A stretch of 64,000 nucleotides of DNA, taken from Sphingomonadales bacterium 12-68-11. Its GTDB lineage: Bacteria; Pseudomonadota; Alphaproteobacteria; Sphingomonadales; Sphingomonadaceae. The notes beneath the pieces were generated by a model. That model saw nothing but the letters and a program-made list of their open reading frames with translations, made no database searches and was not told the origin of the DNA. Positions 47,733-58,686 of this stretch are shown in pieces (positions within the stretch are counted from its first letter, which is position 1; each line of letters begins with the position of its first letter). The position numbers were made by a program, and so were the translations under genes. Location: positions 677,643 to 741,642 of the forward strand of contig NCCV01000003.1 in the NCBI GenBank assembly GCA_002279825.1, written 5' to 3'.

Positions 47733-48659
47733 ATGCCACCCTATCGCGGCAAGCGCGTACTGCTCCTCCACAATGCGAAGGCGCGACAGGGCAGCGACGC
47801 GCTCGCTCCGGTGTGTGCCCGGCTCGAAGCCGGAGGCTTCGCAGTCACCGTCGAGCCTTTTGAGAGCCTTCCCGAGATCGCGCGCGACGTCACGCGCCTG
47901 CATCAATCTTCGGATTTGATCGTCGTTTGCGGAGGGGATGGATCAATCTCATCGGCCGCTCCCGCCGTGATCGAGAGCGGGCTGCCGCTCGGCATCATTC
48001 CGGCGGGAACTGCCAACGATCTGGCGCGAACCCTCGCCATCCCGCTCGACTTCGCGGCGGCCGCCGACCTTATCGTTGCCGGTCAGACGAGACGGATCGA
48101 CGTCGGCATGGTGAACGGCCATGCCTTCTTCAATGTGGCGAGTATCGGCCTGAGCAGCGAACTGGCCGAGAAGCTCGATCCGGACATCAAAAAGCGGTTC
48201 GGGCGGCTTGGCTACGCCGTTGCCGCGCTGCGCATCCTGGCGGGCGCCAGGCGCTTTAGCGCTTGGATTGTCGAGAAGGGGAGCAGTACCCGGGTCAAGA
48301 CCTATCAGATCGCGATCGGAAACGGCCGCCTCTATGGTGGCGGCAACGTGGTTGCGGAAGACGCCGCGATCGATGACGGCCACCTGGATCTCTACAGCCT
48401 GGAAATGCAGAGCCTGTGGAAGTGGGCCTTCATGGCCAAAGCCTTCCGCACTGGAACCCACGGGGCCTGGAAGGAAGTCCGGACGGCGCGGTGCGTGGAG
48501 TTCGATGTGGAGACGCGGCGCCCAAAACCGGTCAATACCGACGGCGAAATCGTGACGGCCACGCCAGCCCATTTCCGAGTCCTGCCGGGAGCAGTCACGG
48601 TTTTCGCTCCGCCCGACACGACCTCCAGCCCTCAGTCGCTACGCTTCTATCACCGATAA
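47733..48659 (+). CDS. YegS/DagK-like lipid kinase
   Basis: A 308-residue soluble kinase of the diacylglycerol-kinase catalytic family, phosphorylating diacylglycerol or a related lipid. Nucleotide-binding VVCGGDGSISSAAP (GGDGS at about 66-70), PAGTANDLARTL, and the C-terminal GNGRLYGGGNVVAEDAAIDDG block with a terminal NTDGE motif are all present. The strand order matches YegS/DgkB. It is divergent from ruvA. Confidence 0.9.
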   Translation: MPPYRGKRVLLLHNAKARQGSDALAPVCARLEAGGFAVTVEPFESLPEIARDVTRLHQSSDLIVVCGGDGSISSAAPAVIESGLPLGIIPAGTANDLARTLAIPLDFAAAADLIVAGQTRRIDVGMVNGHAFFNVASIGLSSELAEKLDPDIKKRFGRLGYAVAALRILAGARRFSAWIVEKGSSTRVKTYQIAIGNGRLYGGGNVVAEDAAIDDGHLDLYSLEMQSLWKWAFMAKAFRTGTHGAWKEVRTARCVEFDVETRRPKPVNTDGEIVTATPAHFRVLPGAVTVFAPPDTTSSPQSLRFYHR

Positions 48660-48828
48660 AAGTCGCGTCTCAATCAGGCCGCAAGAGGCCAATAGCGGAC
48701 GTGGCCGTAGTCGGGCTGTGCGGGCTTAGCTTTCGCGACCCGGCAAAGCATGTACCGGCCGACCCGTCGTACCGGCATGCGGCAGCGAAAGTGGACAGCC
48801 CGGCCCATTTCCGACAGAAGCGCGCGCC

Positions 48829-49899
48829 ATGAGTTGGAACACCTTCGGCCGCGTTTTCCGTTTCACCACCTGGGGCGAGAGCCACGGGCCGGCGTTGGGC
48901 GCGGTGGTCGATGGGTGTCCGCCGGGGCTCGCGCTCGACGAGGGGGCGATCCAGCCGTTTCTCGATGCGCGCAAGCCTGGGACCAGCAAGTTCACTACCC
49001 AGCGGCGCGAGGCCGACCTGGTGAAAATCCTCTCGGGCACGTTCGAGGGGCGCACTACCGGCACGCCGATCAGCTTGATGATCGAGAATACCGATCAGCG
49101 CTCGAAGGACTATTCGGAAGTCGCCAAGGCCTATCGCCCGGGCCATGCCGACTATGCCTATGACGCCAAGTACGGGCTGCGCGACTATCGCGGCGGCGGG
49201 CGCAGTTCGGCGCGCGAGACCGCGGCGCGGGTCGCGGCGGGTGCGGTGGCGCGGCTGGTGATCCCCGAAGTGACGATCACCGCCTATGTCGCCGAGATCG
49301 GAGGCGATGCGATCGACCGCGAGGCGTTCAACGCCGCGCAGATCGACCAGAACCCGTTCTTCAGCCCCGATTCCTGGGCAGTGACGCGGTGGGAGAAGCT
49401 GCTGGATGAGGCGCGCAAGGACGGATCGTCATTGGGCGCGGTGGTCGAATGCGTGGCGACGGGCGTGCCGGCCGGCTGGGGCGCGCCGATCTACGCCAAG
49501 CTGGACGCCGATCTCGCCAGTGCGATGATGGGGATCAACGCGGTCAAGGGCGTCGAGATCGGCGAGGGGTTCGCGGCCGCCGCCCTGCGCGGCGAGCAGA
49601 ACGCCGATCCGATGCGGCCGGGCGCGGACGGTAGTCCCGAGTTCGCGGCCAACCATGCGGGCGGGATCGCCGGGGGCATTTCGACAGGGCAGCCGGTGGT
49701 GGTGCGGGTGGCGTTCAAGCCGACCAGCTCGATCCTGATCCCGCAGGACACGATCACCTCGGCCGGCGAAGCGACCCAGCTATCCACCAAGGGCCGCCAC
49801 GACCCGTGCGTGGGCCTGCGCGGCACGCCGGTGGTCGCGGCGATGATGGCGCTGGTGCTGGCCGATCATAAGCTGCTGCACCGGGCGCAGTGCGGGTAG
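48829..49899 (+). CDS. aroC: Chorismate synthase
   Basis: Last step of the shikimate pathway, requiring reduced FMN. 356 residues. Signature [18 protein letters not shown] near the N-terminus, [38 protein letters not shown], and [10 protein letters not shown] near the end are complete. ATG at 48829. The 168-nt gap upstream holds no evident gene. It supplies chorismate to pheA (23184) and other aromatic branches. Confidence 0.97.
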   Translation: MSWNTFGRVFRFTTWGESHGPALGAVVDGCPPGLALDEGAIQPFLDARKPGTSKFTTQRREADLVKILSGTFEGRTTGTPISLMIENTDQRSKDYSEVAKAYRPGHADYAYDAKYGLRDYRGGGRSSARETAARVAAGAVARLVIPEVTITAYVAEIGGDAIDREAFNAAQIDQNPFFSPDSWAVTRWEKLLDEARKDGSSLGAVVECVATGVPAGWGAPIYAKLDADLASAMMGINAVKGVEIGEGFAAAALRGEQNADPMRPGADGSPEFAANHAGGIAGGISTGQPVVVRVAFKPTSSILIPQDTITSAGEATQLSTKGRHDPCVGLRGTPVVAAMMALVLADHKLLHRAQCG

Positions 49900-49968
49900 G
49901 GCGCTGTTGCCGCACCATGGCAGTGAACGACCCTTTGCGGATGCTACGTGAATGATTAGACTGGCCTT

Positions 49969-50385
49969 ATGGGGCGCTACTCGAGGGTCGTTGATGAAGG
50001 CATGAAGCGTGTATGCAGCGCATTCACACAGATTGCGCAGCCGTTCGGCTTCAAACGCGGAAATGGCCGCAAATGGGTGCGACAACTCAATGGCCTCGAA
50101 GAAACCATGTTCGTATCCAGAAGCGGAGCCACCTACGGTGCACCGCGCTCGCCCAGCATCTCGCTCCAACTTGACCTGGCATCTATCCGACTAAATGATC
50201 GAGAGAGCGTCCACCTCCACCATAACACCACGCAGATGATCCGAAGGACCACCGGCTACTGCTACCATCATCGCTTCAACGCAGAAACGGGTAGCACTTA
50301 CGATCGATGTCTGCAGGAGTTGAGGCTCTTCATCGAGGAGGTCGCGGAGCCTTGGTTTGAGGAACAGCGTCGCGCACTAGAATGA
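49969..50385 (+). CDS. Hypothetical protein, DUF4304-like
   Basis: A 138-residue protein. The arrangement MKRVCSAFTQIAQPFGFKRGNGRKWVRQ followed by a short beta-rich region resembles DUF4304 proteins, which are of unknown function. Base composition here (about 49940-50420) is visibly richer in A/T and codon use more mixed than in aroC beside it, suggesting a horizontally acquired gene. No partner gene is recognisable. The reading frame is intact. Confidence 0.6.
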   Translation: MGRYSRVVDEGMKRVCSAFTQIAQPFGFKRGNGRKWVRQLNGLEETMFVSRSGATYGAPRSPSISLQLDLASIRLNDRESVHLHHNTTQMIRRTTGYCYHHRFNAETGSTYDRCLQELRLFIEEVAEPWFEEQRRALE

Positions 50386-50428
50386 CATCTACGCTGGTGG
50401 CAGCTTCCTACCCATAGCAGCCACGCGG

Positions 50429-51181
50429 CTAGCGGTAGTGCACCATGCCGAGGATACCCGCGGCGACCTGCTCGAACCATGCCGAGCCCACCACCGCCTC
50501 GTGCACCACTCCCTCGACGAAAATCCACCCCGCCCCGAACCCCGAATAGCCGCTGATCCGCCCTGTCGCGCGCCGTTCCTGCACCAGGATCGCCGAGGCC
50601 ATCGACCACAGGGTGAGGTAGAGCCAGAAGGTCGGGATAGGGTCTTCGAGGCCCAGCGCGTTGAACCAGAAGCGGTTCACCCCCGGCGGCAGCACCGGGA
50701 GCATCGCGAACAGAATCATCCGCTTGTGAATCTCCGGGCGCCGGGTGTTGCGGATCGCGAGCGTGAATAGGATCCCAAAGCCGAGCGCGGCGAGCAGGCC
50801 GAGATAGAGCCCGTCGGTGCCGGGATCGCGTCCGGCATCCATGCCCGCGCGGCTGGCGATGAGCTGGATTGCCAAGCCGGTCACCAATACGAGGGTGGCG
50901 TGGGCTATGCCCCAGGTGCCGAGGCTGCGATGCAGTTTGAGGTTGCCGGCGCCGACCAGCCCCGACTGGACCACCAGCAGCACCATCCAGGCAATCATGA
51001 TCACAGCGTGCAGGTGCACCACCGGCGGCGCGGGCGGGAACCGGCCCAGCAGCGCCGGAAGCGCCGAATGGAGGCCGAACCCGCCGAACACGAAGAAGGC
51101 CATCGCCAGCGTCATCCAGAAGAAGAACGACGGCTTGAACGTGCGGTGGCTCACGGGTGCGGCTGCGGCCGATGCGGTCAT
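50429..51181 (-). CDS. Seven-helix membrane protein, unknown function
   Basis: A 250-residue integral membrane protein with about six or seven helices. Conserved-looking histidines stand at helix ends (VVHLHAVIMIAWM, KLHRSLGTWGIAH, RRPEIHKRMILF), a pattern seen in haem-binding DUF2306/b561-like membrane proteins; this is only a resemblance. ATG at 51181 is set by GGGGAGGGG upstream. It is divergent from ahpC. Confidence 0.65.
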   Translation of the reverse strand: MTASAAAAPVSHRTFKPSFFFWMTLAMAFFVFGGFGLHSALPALLGRFPPAPPVVHLHAVIMIAWMVLLVVQSGLVGAGNLKLHRSLGTWGIAHATLVLVTGLAIQLIASRAGMDAGRDPGTDGLYLGLLAALGFGILFTLAIRNTRRPEIHKRMILFAMLPVLPPGVNRFWFNALGLEDPIPTFWLYLTLWSMASAILVQERRATGRISGYSGFGAGWIFVEGVVHEAVVGSAWFEQVAAGILGMVHYR

Positions 51182-51295
51182 GACGAGCCCCTCCCCCAAG
51201 GCGGGCGGAAAGTGGCAAATTGCGGGGCCGCGCGCAACGCGATCGGTGCAAAAAAGTAAACGGCTGTTGCGCTTTTTGAAAGTGTCGCCGCACTT

Positions 51296-51310
51296 ATCGA
51301 ATATTTCGAT
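51296..51310. promoter_or_regulatory. Palindrome in the ahpC upstream region
   Basis: ATCGAA-TAT-TTCGAT is a 15-bp inverted repeat with perfect 6-bp arms in the 224-nt spacer between the divergent membrane-protein and ahpC genes, about 95 nt before the ahpC start. The position and the LysR-like T-rich/A-rich arms would suit a peroxide regulator such as OxyR, but the known OxyR consensus is not matched well. Confidence 0.45.
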
Positions 51311-51405
51311 GTGAGCAATCGCAACAAAGCGCTTCTGTGCAGCGCAGCACGCCCTATCTGAGCTTTGGAATTCACTGCGCCTCGGCGCCAACCGGAGACG
51401 TTTTC

Positions 51406-51972
51406 ATGGGTATCATCGGCAGCACGATCAAGCCGTTCAAGGCGACCGCCTTCCAGGCCGGCAAGGACTTCTTCGACGTGACCGAGGCCGACGTGGCCGG
51501 CAAGTGGGCGGTGTTCTTCTTCTATCCGGCGGACTTCACCTTCGTGTGCCCGACCGAGCTCGAAGACCTCGGCGAGCATTACGCCACGCTGCAGAAGCTC
51601 GGCGTCGAGGTGTTCGGCGTGTCGACCGACACGCACTTCAGCCACAAGGCCTGGCACGATACCTCGGACAAGATCGGCAAGCTCCAGTACGCGTTCCTGG
51701 GCGACCAGATGCACACCCTGGCGAACAACTTCGGCGTGCTGCGCGAAGGGTCGGGCCTGGCCGACCGCGCGACGTTCGTGGTCGATCCCGACGGCGTGAT
51801 CCAGCTGATGGAGATCACCAGCGAAGGGGTCGGCCGCAACGCCAACGAACTGGTCCGCAAGATCCGCGCCGCGCAGTACGTCCGCGCGCATCCGGGTGAA
51901 GTGTGCCCGGCCGCGTGGGAAGAAGGCGAAGCGACGCTGGCGCCGTCGCTCGACCTGGTCGGCAAGATCTAA
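51406..51972 (+). CDS. ahpC: Alkyl hydroperoxide reductase subunit C (peroxiredoxin)
   Basis: Typical 2-Cys peroxiredoxin reducing hydrogen peroxide, organic peroxides and peroxynitrite. 188 residues. Peroxidatic Cys48 in [13 protein letters not shown], resolving Cys near 167 in [12 protein letters not shown], plus the [15 protein letters not shown] block. The matching reductase AhpF follows 216 nt downstream, with a palindromic repeat in between. Confidence 0.96.
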   Translation: MGIIGSTIKPFKATAFQAGKDFFDVTEADVAGKWAVFFFYPADFTFVCPTELEDLGEHYATLQKLGVEVFGVSTDTHFSHKAWHDTSDKIGKLQYAFLGDQMHTLANNFGVLREGSGLADRATFVVDPDGVIQLMEITSEGVGRNANELVRKIRAAQYVRAHPGEVCPAAWEEGEATLAPSLDLVGKI

Positions 51973-52053
51973 CCGACGCGCCCGCGCTGCGGCGCGGGCA
52001 CCAGGCGGCCCGGGCTCCCCTCCCCCCTCAGGCCCGGGCCGCCGCAAACTTGT

Positions 52054-52171
52054 CCTCCCCGGTATGGGGAGGGGGACCACCGAAGGTGGTGGAGGGGCAC
52101 AGGCCGCGCGCGCCGAAAGTGCCCCTCCACCCCTCGCTTCGCGAGCGGTCCCCCTCCCCCTTCGGGGTAGG
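52054..52171. repeat. Nested inverted repeat, family 3, between ahpC and ahpF
   Basis: Arms 52054-52078 and 52147-52171 share CCTCCCC...GGGGAGGGGGACC in inverted orientation with a few mismatches. Inner arms GTGGAGGGGCAC and GTGCCCCTCCAC are perfect complements. Small hairpins (CACCGAAGGTG, CTCGCTTCGCGAG) lie between outer and inner arms. The same architecture occurs at 57107-57251. Transcribed RNA would fold into a cruciform between the two ahp genes. Confidence 0.85.
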
Positions 52172-52188
52172 ATCCTAGGAGAAACGCG

Positions 52189-53778
52189 ATGCTCGACACC
52201 GGCATGACAGACCAGCTGAGGCAGTACCTCGCGATGCTGCGCGAGCCGATCGAGCTCGTCGCCTCGCTGGGGGACGACGCCAAATCCGCGCAGACCCGCG
52301 AGCTGCTCGAAGAGATCGCCGCGCTCAGCGACAAGGTCTCCGCAAGCTTCGACGGCGACAACGAGCGCAAGCCCAGCTTCGTGATCCGCCGCGCGTCCGA
52401 TGCCGAGAAGTGGGTCCGCTTTGCGGGCCTGCCGATGGGCCACGAGTTCACCAGCCTGGTGCTGGCGCTGCTGTGGGCCGGCGGGCACCCGCCCAAGGTC
52501 TCCGAGGACACGCTCACCGCGATCCGCGACCTCGAGGGCGACTACGCGTTCGAGATGTATTTCTCGCTCTCCTGCCACAACTGCCCCGACGTGGTGCAGG
52601 CGCTGACGCTGATGGCGCTCGAGAACCCCCGCATTACCGCCACCCTGATCGAAGGCGGCACTTTCCCCGAGGAAGTCGAGCGCCGCGGCGTGATGGCGGT
52701 GCCGGCGACGTTCCTCGGTGGCGAGATGTGGGCGAGCGGCAAGATGAGCGTCGAGGAAGTGCTCGCCAAGCTCGACAGCGGCGCGTCGGCCAAGGCGGCG
52801 GCCAAGCTCGCCGACAAGGCGCCGTTCGACGTGCTGATCGTCGGCGGCGGCCCGGCGGGCGCGGCGGCGAGCATTTACACCGCGCGCAAGGGCTTCAGCA
52901 CCGGCATCGCTGCCGAGCGGTTCGGCGGCCAGGTGCTCGACACGCTCGGGATCGAGAATTTCATTTCGGTGCCTTACACCGAAGGCCCCAAGCTGGTGCG
53001 CGAGATGGAGGCGCATGTCGCCGCCAATGGCGTGGACGTGATGACGCTCGCCGAAGCCGAGCGGCTGATCCCGGCCAAGCGCAAGGGCGGGTTGCACGAG
53101 GTGCTGCTCAAGAACGGCGCCAGCCTCAAGGCGCGCGCGGTGGTGCTCGCCACGGGGGCGCGCTGGCGCAACCTGGGAGTGCCGGGCGAGTTCGAGTACC
53201 GCAACCGCGGCGTGGCCTATTGCCCGCACTGCGACGGGCCGCTGTTCAAGGGCAAGCGCGTGGCGGTGATCGGCGGCGGCAACTCGGGAGTCGAGGCGGC
53301 GATCGATCTGGCCAATATCGTCGAGCACGTCACCCTGATCGAGTTCGATGCGGGCTTGCGCGCCGACCAGGTGCTGCAGGACAAGCTGCGCAGCCTGCCC
53401 AACGTCGACGTGCGCATGTCGGCGCAGACCACCGAGATCCTCGGCGACGGCGCGCGGGTCGGCGGCCTGGTCTACAAGAACCGCGTTTCCGGCCAGGAGC
53501 ACAAGGTCGAGCTGGAAGGCGTGTTCGTGCAGATCGGGCTGGTGCCCAACACCGAGTGGCTCAAGGATTCGGGCCTCTCGCTGACCCGCTTCGGCGAGAT
53601 CGAGATCGACGACAAGGCCGCCACCAACCTGCCCGGCGTGTTCGCCGCCGGCGACGTGACGACGGTGCCTTACAAGCAGATCGTGGTGGCGATGGGCGAA
53701 GGCTCCAAGGCGGCGCTGTCCGCGTTCGATTACCTGATCCGCAACGAGCCGGCGAACGAGCTGGCCGAAGCGGCCTGA
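52189..53778 (+). CDS. ahpF: Alkyl hydroperoxide reductase subunit F
   Basis: NADH-dependent flavoprotein that reduces AhpC. 529 residues. An N-terminal tandem thioredoxin-fold domain carries the redox pair Cys129/Cys132 (SCHNCPDV). The thioredoxin-reductase-like part begins near 215 with [21 protein letters not shown], has active-site Cys345/Cys348 (YCPHCDGP), NAD-binding [15 protein letters not shown], and ends in [19 protein letters not shown]. Cysteine numbering is the same as in E. coli AhpF. CTAGGAG precedes the ATG. Confidence 0.97.
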   Translation: MLDTGMTDQLRQYLAMLREPIELVASLGDDAKSAQTRELLEEIAALSDKVSASFDGDNERKPSFVIRRASDAEKWVRFAGLPMGHEFTSLVLALLWAGGHPPKVSEDTLTAIRDLEGDYAFEMYFSLSCHNCPDVVQALTLMALENPRITATLIEGGTFPEEVERRGVMAVPATFLGGEMWASGKMSVEEVLAKLDSGASAKAAAKLADKAPFDVLIVGGGPAGAAASIYTARKGFSTGIAAERFGGQVLDTLGIENFISVPYTEGPKLVREMEAHVAANGVDVMTLAEAERLIPAKRKGGLHEVLLKNGASLKARAVVLATGARWRNLGVPGEFEYRNRGVAYCPHCDGPLFKGKRVAVIGGGNSGVEAAIDLANIVEHVTLIEFDAGLRADQVLQDKLRSLPNVDVRMSAQTTEILGDGARVGGLVYKNRVSGQEHKVELEGVFVQIGLVPNTEWLKDSGLSLTRFGEIEIDDKAATNLPGVFAAGDVTTVPYKQIVVAMGEGSKAALSAFDYLIRNEPANELAEAA

Positions 53779-53911
53779 GGGCTTGCGCTGTAATCGATCC
53801 GCTCGCTCAATACCGTCTGATTGATTTATTCGTTCAACCTTATCGGACTATCCCGTTTAGCGCGCGCCCGGCCTCCTGATAGCCTACGTTCGTCATCTAG
53901 CGGTGCCATGA

Positions 53912-56164
<2,253 letters not shown>

Positions 56165-56188
56165 GCCGATCTAAAGCTGGAAGCAGGA

Positions 56189-56219
56189 AAGGCCCTGGCA
56201 GCGATGCCGGGGCCTTTTT
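56189..56219 (+). terminator. Intrinsic terminator after katG
   Basis: AGGCCCTGGC and GCCGGGGCCT form a GC-rich stem (one mismatch or wobble) with loop AGCGAT, followed by TTTTT. It lies 25 nt after the katG stop. Confidence 0.85.
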
Positions 56220-56298
56220 GCTGTGCGGTTGAGGTCTGCTTTGGGTGGGAAGCGGACATCGCTAGCAACACTCTTGCGTAGCCTTTAGCGCAAGACGC

Positions 56299-56700
56299 AT
56301 GACCAAGCTCGACCGCGTCTATGTTCGCTTTGTGTGCTTTCGTCTGGTCGAAAGCCAGCGGCAGCGGCTTGGCATCTTTCAGGCGCTAGACGAAGCGAGG
56401 GACTGTGACTTTGCGCCAGCATGGGCGTTGCGTCAGATCGGTGAGATCTACGATTGGTTCAAAGGTAATCTCGCCGTTCCACGCCAGTTTTCACGCGGAG
56501 GCTGGAAGGGGTCCGGGCAGCCAGGCCTTTCGTGGTTCAAGCCAGTCGCCAGCGAGCACATCAGACAGATGCATCAACTGAAGCTGGCCCTTGAGGCGTG
56601 TGGCGTCCACGTCGAGATCCTGACTACTAGAGATCCGGGGCACATTATCTGGCAAGACGAACACCAACTGGTCGCCGAGCCGGACGCGAGAAAATTCTGA
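56299..56700 (+). CDS. Hypothetical protein with conserved C-terminal block
   Basis: A 133-residue cytosolic protein. LSWFKPVASEHIRQMHQLKL and TRDPGHIIWQDEHQLVAEP look like a conserved family core that I recall from uncharacterised proteobacterial proteins, but I cannot name the family. Codon use is less GC-biased than in neighbours. It lies alone between katG and the convergent smr gene. Confidence 0.6.
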   Translation: MTKLDRVYVRFVCFRLVESQRQRLGIFQALDEARDCDFAPAWALRQIGEIYDWFKGNLAVPRQFSRGGWKGSGQPGLSWFKPVASEHIRQMHQLKLALEACGVHVEILTTRDPGHIIWQDEHQLVAEPDARKF

Positions 56701-56732
56701 CTTCAGACGTGATTCGTTAGCGGCCTTTACCG

Positions 56733-57335
56733 TCAACGCCCTCGTTTGAGCACCACATAGAGTGCTCCCTCGCCCCCGTGGCGGCGGTGCGCTTTTCTTA
56801 TGGCGGCGATGTCGCTGGCATGGGGCCCGGCGGCGAGCCAGTCGACGATCTTGGCGCGGATCGCGCCGCGCTGGGTGCCGCGATCGGCCGGATCGGCGGG
56901 GCGCGGCTTGCCGGTGATGAGGAGCACCAGGCGGGCGTCCATGGCCTTGGCCTGGGCGAGCCCCGCATCGAGCCGGCGGTGCGCCTGATCGAGCGTGTGG
57001 CCGTGGAGGTCGAGAGTGAAATCGGGCTCGGGAGCGCGCGCGAGGCGGCGTTCCCAGTGGGAGTCGAGACCCTTGTCGTGAGAAAGTGGCGGCGTCTTTC
57101 CGCGATCCTCCCCGGCACGGGGAGGGGGACTGCCGGCCGTAGGCCGGGGGTGGAGGGGCACGGGCGGCTGGGCGCTGACGACGGGCTTGGATACTGCGGA
57201 GGGTGCCCCTCCACCAACCTTCGGTTGGTCCCCCTCCCCGTGCCGGGGAGGAACGGGACGAAGCGGCTTGACCGTCGTCGTCACGCGCCGCCAGAGCGCC
57301 GCTTCGTCCGCGCTGAGCCCCCGCGGCGGCTTCAT
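56733..57335 (-). CDS. Smr/MutS2-type domain protein carrying an in-frame repeat insert
   Basis: A 200-residue protein whose C-terminal half (about 100-200) is a Smr domain: FTLDLHGHTLDQAHRRLDAGL, VLLITGKP, and the closing KAHRRHGGEGALYVVLKR. Such domains are nucleases or nucleic-acid-binding modules. Residues 29-77 are encoded by a palindromic intergenic-type repeat (57107-57251), giving a Pro/Gly-rich linker unrelated to the domain. The N-terminus (LSADEAALWRRVTTTVKPL) is normal for the family. Third gene after timA and mltA on the minus strand. Confidence 0.85.
   Translation of the reverse strand: MKPPRGLSADEAALWRRVTTTVKPLRPVPPRHGEGDQPKVGGGAPSAVSKPVVSAQPPVPLHPRPTAGSPPPRAGEDRGKTPPLSHDKGLDSHWERRLARAPEPDFTLDLHGHTLDQAHRRLDAGLAQAKAMDARLVLLITGKPRPADPADRGTQRGAIRAKIVDWLAAGPHASDIAAIRKAHRRHGGEGALYVVLKRGR
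57107..57251. repeat. Family 3 palindromic repeat inside smr coding sequence
   Basis: Outer arms 57107-57130 and 57228-57251 are perfect 24-bp reverse complements beginning CCTCCCCGGCACGGGGAGGG. Inner arms GTGGAGGGGCAC and GGTGCCCCTCCAC also pair. One more complementary base on each side makes the unit 147 nt, exactly 49 codons, so the reading frame is kept. Same architecture as 52054-52171. Confidence 0.88.
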
Positions 57336-57345
57336 CGCGCCGCGA

Positions 57346-58680
57346 TCATCGGGCGCCGTGGCGCGCCAGCGTCCCCTTGGGCAGGAGCAGCACCGCCTGG
57401 CCGCGCGCGAGCATGCCGCCGGCGGTGGTCCGTGCCGCCTCGCCCGCGCCCCAGAAGGTGTCGAACCGGTTGGGCCCTTTGATCGCTCCGCCGGTGTCCT
57501 GCGCGATCCACAGCCCGTTGGCCTCGCCCCGGTCGGTGGTCAGGAACACCGGCGCGCCGAGCGGGACGTAATTGGGATCGGCGGCGACCGAGGAGCGCGC
57601 GCGCACCGGCACTTCGAGCGCGCCGAGCGGGCCGTCGCCGGTCAGTTCGCGGAAGAATATCCACGACTTGTTCTGCCGCATCAGCTCGCGGCCCTCGGCC
57701 GGGTGCTCGCGCAGATACTGCATGATGCCCTGCATCGAGGTGGCGTATTGGCCCGGACCCGAGCCGAGCAAGCCGCGCTCGCGCATCACCGAGCCGACCG
57801 CCAGATACTCGCGCCCGTTCTGCCCGGCATAGCCGATGCGGATCACCTCGCCTTCGGGCGTGAGCAGCCGCCCCGAGCCCTGGATCTGCAGGAAGAAGAA
57901 CTCGACCGCATCCGCCGCCCAGGCGATCTCCAGCCCGCGCGCGGCGAGCGCGCCCTCCTCGATCTGGGTGCGGTCGAAGTAGGGCACGAACGCGCCGCTC
58001 GCCTCGCGGCGCCCGAGCGGGGCGCGGCCGGTGCGCTGGACGGCCGGGGTATCGTCCGGCCAGTCGCGGATGAGGTCGCTCGGCAGGGCATAGACGGGCA
58101 CTTCGAAGCCCGGCCGGCGGGTGCGCGAACCGGCGATCTCCGGCTCGTAGTAGCCGGTCGCGAACGCCGCGCCGTCGCCGATCACGGCGGTCTCGAAATG
58201 GCTGGCGAAGAACCGCGCGCCGTCGGTGCGCGGCCAGCCTGCCGCCCCGTCGCAGGCCGCCTGCCAGTCGGCGGCGCGCGTCAGCCCGCTGGCGTCGGTG
58301 CGCCGCAGCAGGCGCGGGCAGGATTCGACGAACGCGCGCAGCGCACCGTTGGCGTCATCGGCGGCGGGCGCGAGCGCGGCCAGGGCCGGGCCGGGCCGCA
58401 GGCCGGCGAGCAGCGCGGTTGCGGGGGTCGGCGCGGGGCCCTCGCTCGGCGGGACGAGCTGGCATCCGGCCATTAGCAGCGGAAGAGCGAGAGTGGAGAC
58501 GCGCCTGCCGAAGGGGTCTTTCGAGACGAGCCTTCGACTGCGCGCCTGCGGCGCTTCGCTCAGTCTCTCCTCAGGATGAGCGGACGAATATGTGACCCGC
58601 TCATCCTGAGGAGCGGCTGAGGAGCCGCGCAGCGGCGTCGCGAAGCTGCGTCTCGAAGGACCGCCGCGATCGCCGCGCAT
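57346..58680 (-). CDS. mltA: Membrane-bound lytic murein transglycosylase A, with repeat-derived N-terminus
   Basis: Lipoprotein that cleaves peptidoglycan between MurNAc and GlcNAc, forming 1,6-anhydroMurNAc. 444 codons. The enzyme core has MltA motifs TGYYEPEI, FLQIQGSGRL, RIGYAGQNGREY, MRQNKSWIFF and GGAIKGPNRFDTFWGAGEAA. A lipoprotein signal (STLALPLLMAGC) lies unusually deep, at residues 62-73, because about 50 codons after the first six derive from a palindromic repeat (58515-58662). ATG at 58680 is the only ATG before the signal; an internal non-ATG start is possible. Confidence 0.85.
   Translation of the reverse strand: MRGDRGGPSRRSFATPLRGSSAAPQDERVTYSSAHPEERLSEAPQARSRRLVSKDPFGRRVSTLALPLLMAGCQLVPPSEGPAPTPATALLAGLRPGPALAALAPAADDANGALRAFVESCPRLLRRTDASGLTRAADWQAACDGAAGWPRTDGARFFASHFETAVIGDGAAFATGYYEPEIAGSRTRRPGFEVPVYALPSDLIRDWPDDTPAVQRTGRAPLGRREASGAFVPYFDRTQIEEGALAARGLEIAWAADAVEFFFLQIQGSGRLLTPEGEVIRIGYAGQNGREYLAVGSVMRERGLLGSGPGQYATSMQGIMQYLREHPAEGRELMRQNKSWIFFRELTGDGPLGALEVPVRARSSVAADPNYVPLGAPVFLTTDRGEANGLWIAQDTGGAIKGPNRFDTFWGAGEAARTTAGGMLARGQAVLLLPKGTLARHGAR
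58515..58662. repeat. Palindromic repeat family 4 at the 5' end of mltA
   Basis: Outer arms GGTCTTTCGAGACG (58515-58528) and CGTCTCGAAGGACC (58649-58662) pair with one mismatch. Inner arms 58567-58583 and 58597-58613 (CTCCTCAGGATGAGCGG and complement) are perfect over 17 bp with a 13-nt loop. It is the size of a MITE-like element and occupies codons 7-56 of the mltA reading frame. Confidence 0.85.
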
Positions 58681-58686
58681 GAAGGA

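Noticed and set aside
53877..53904. OxyR site upstream of katG
   Set aside because: ATAG and CTAG half-sites are present but their spacing does not fit the known OxyR layout.
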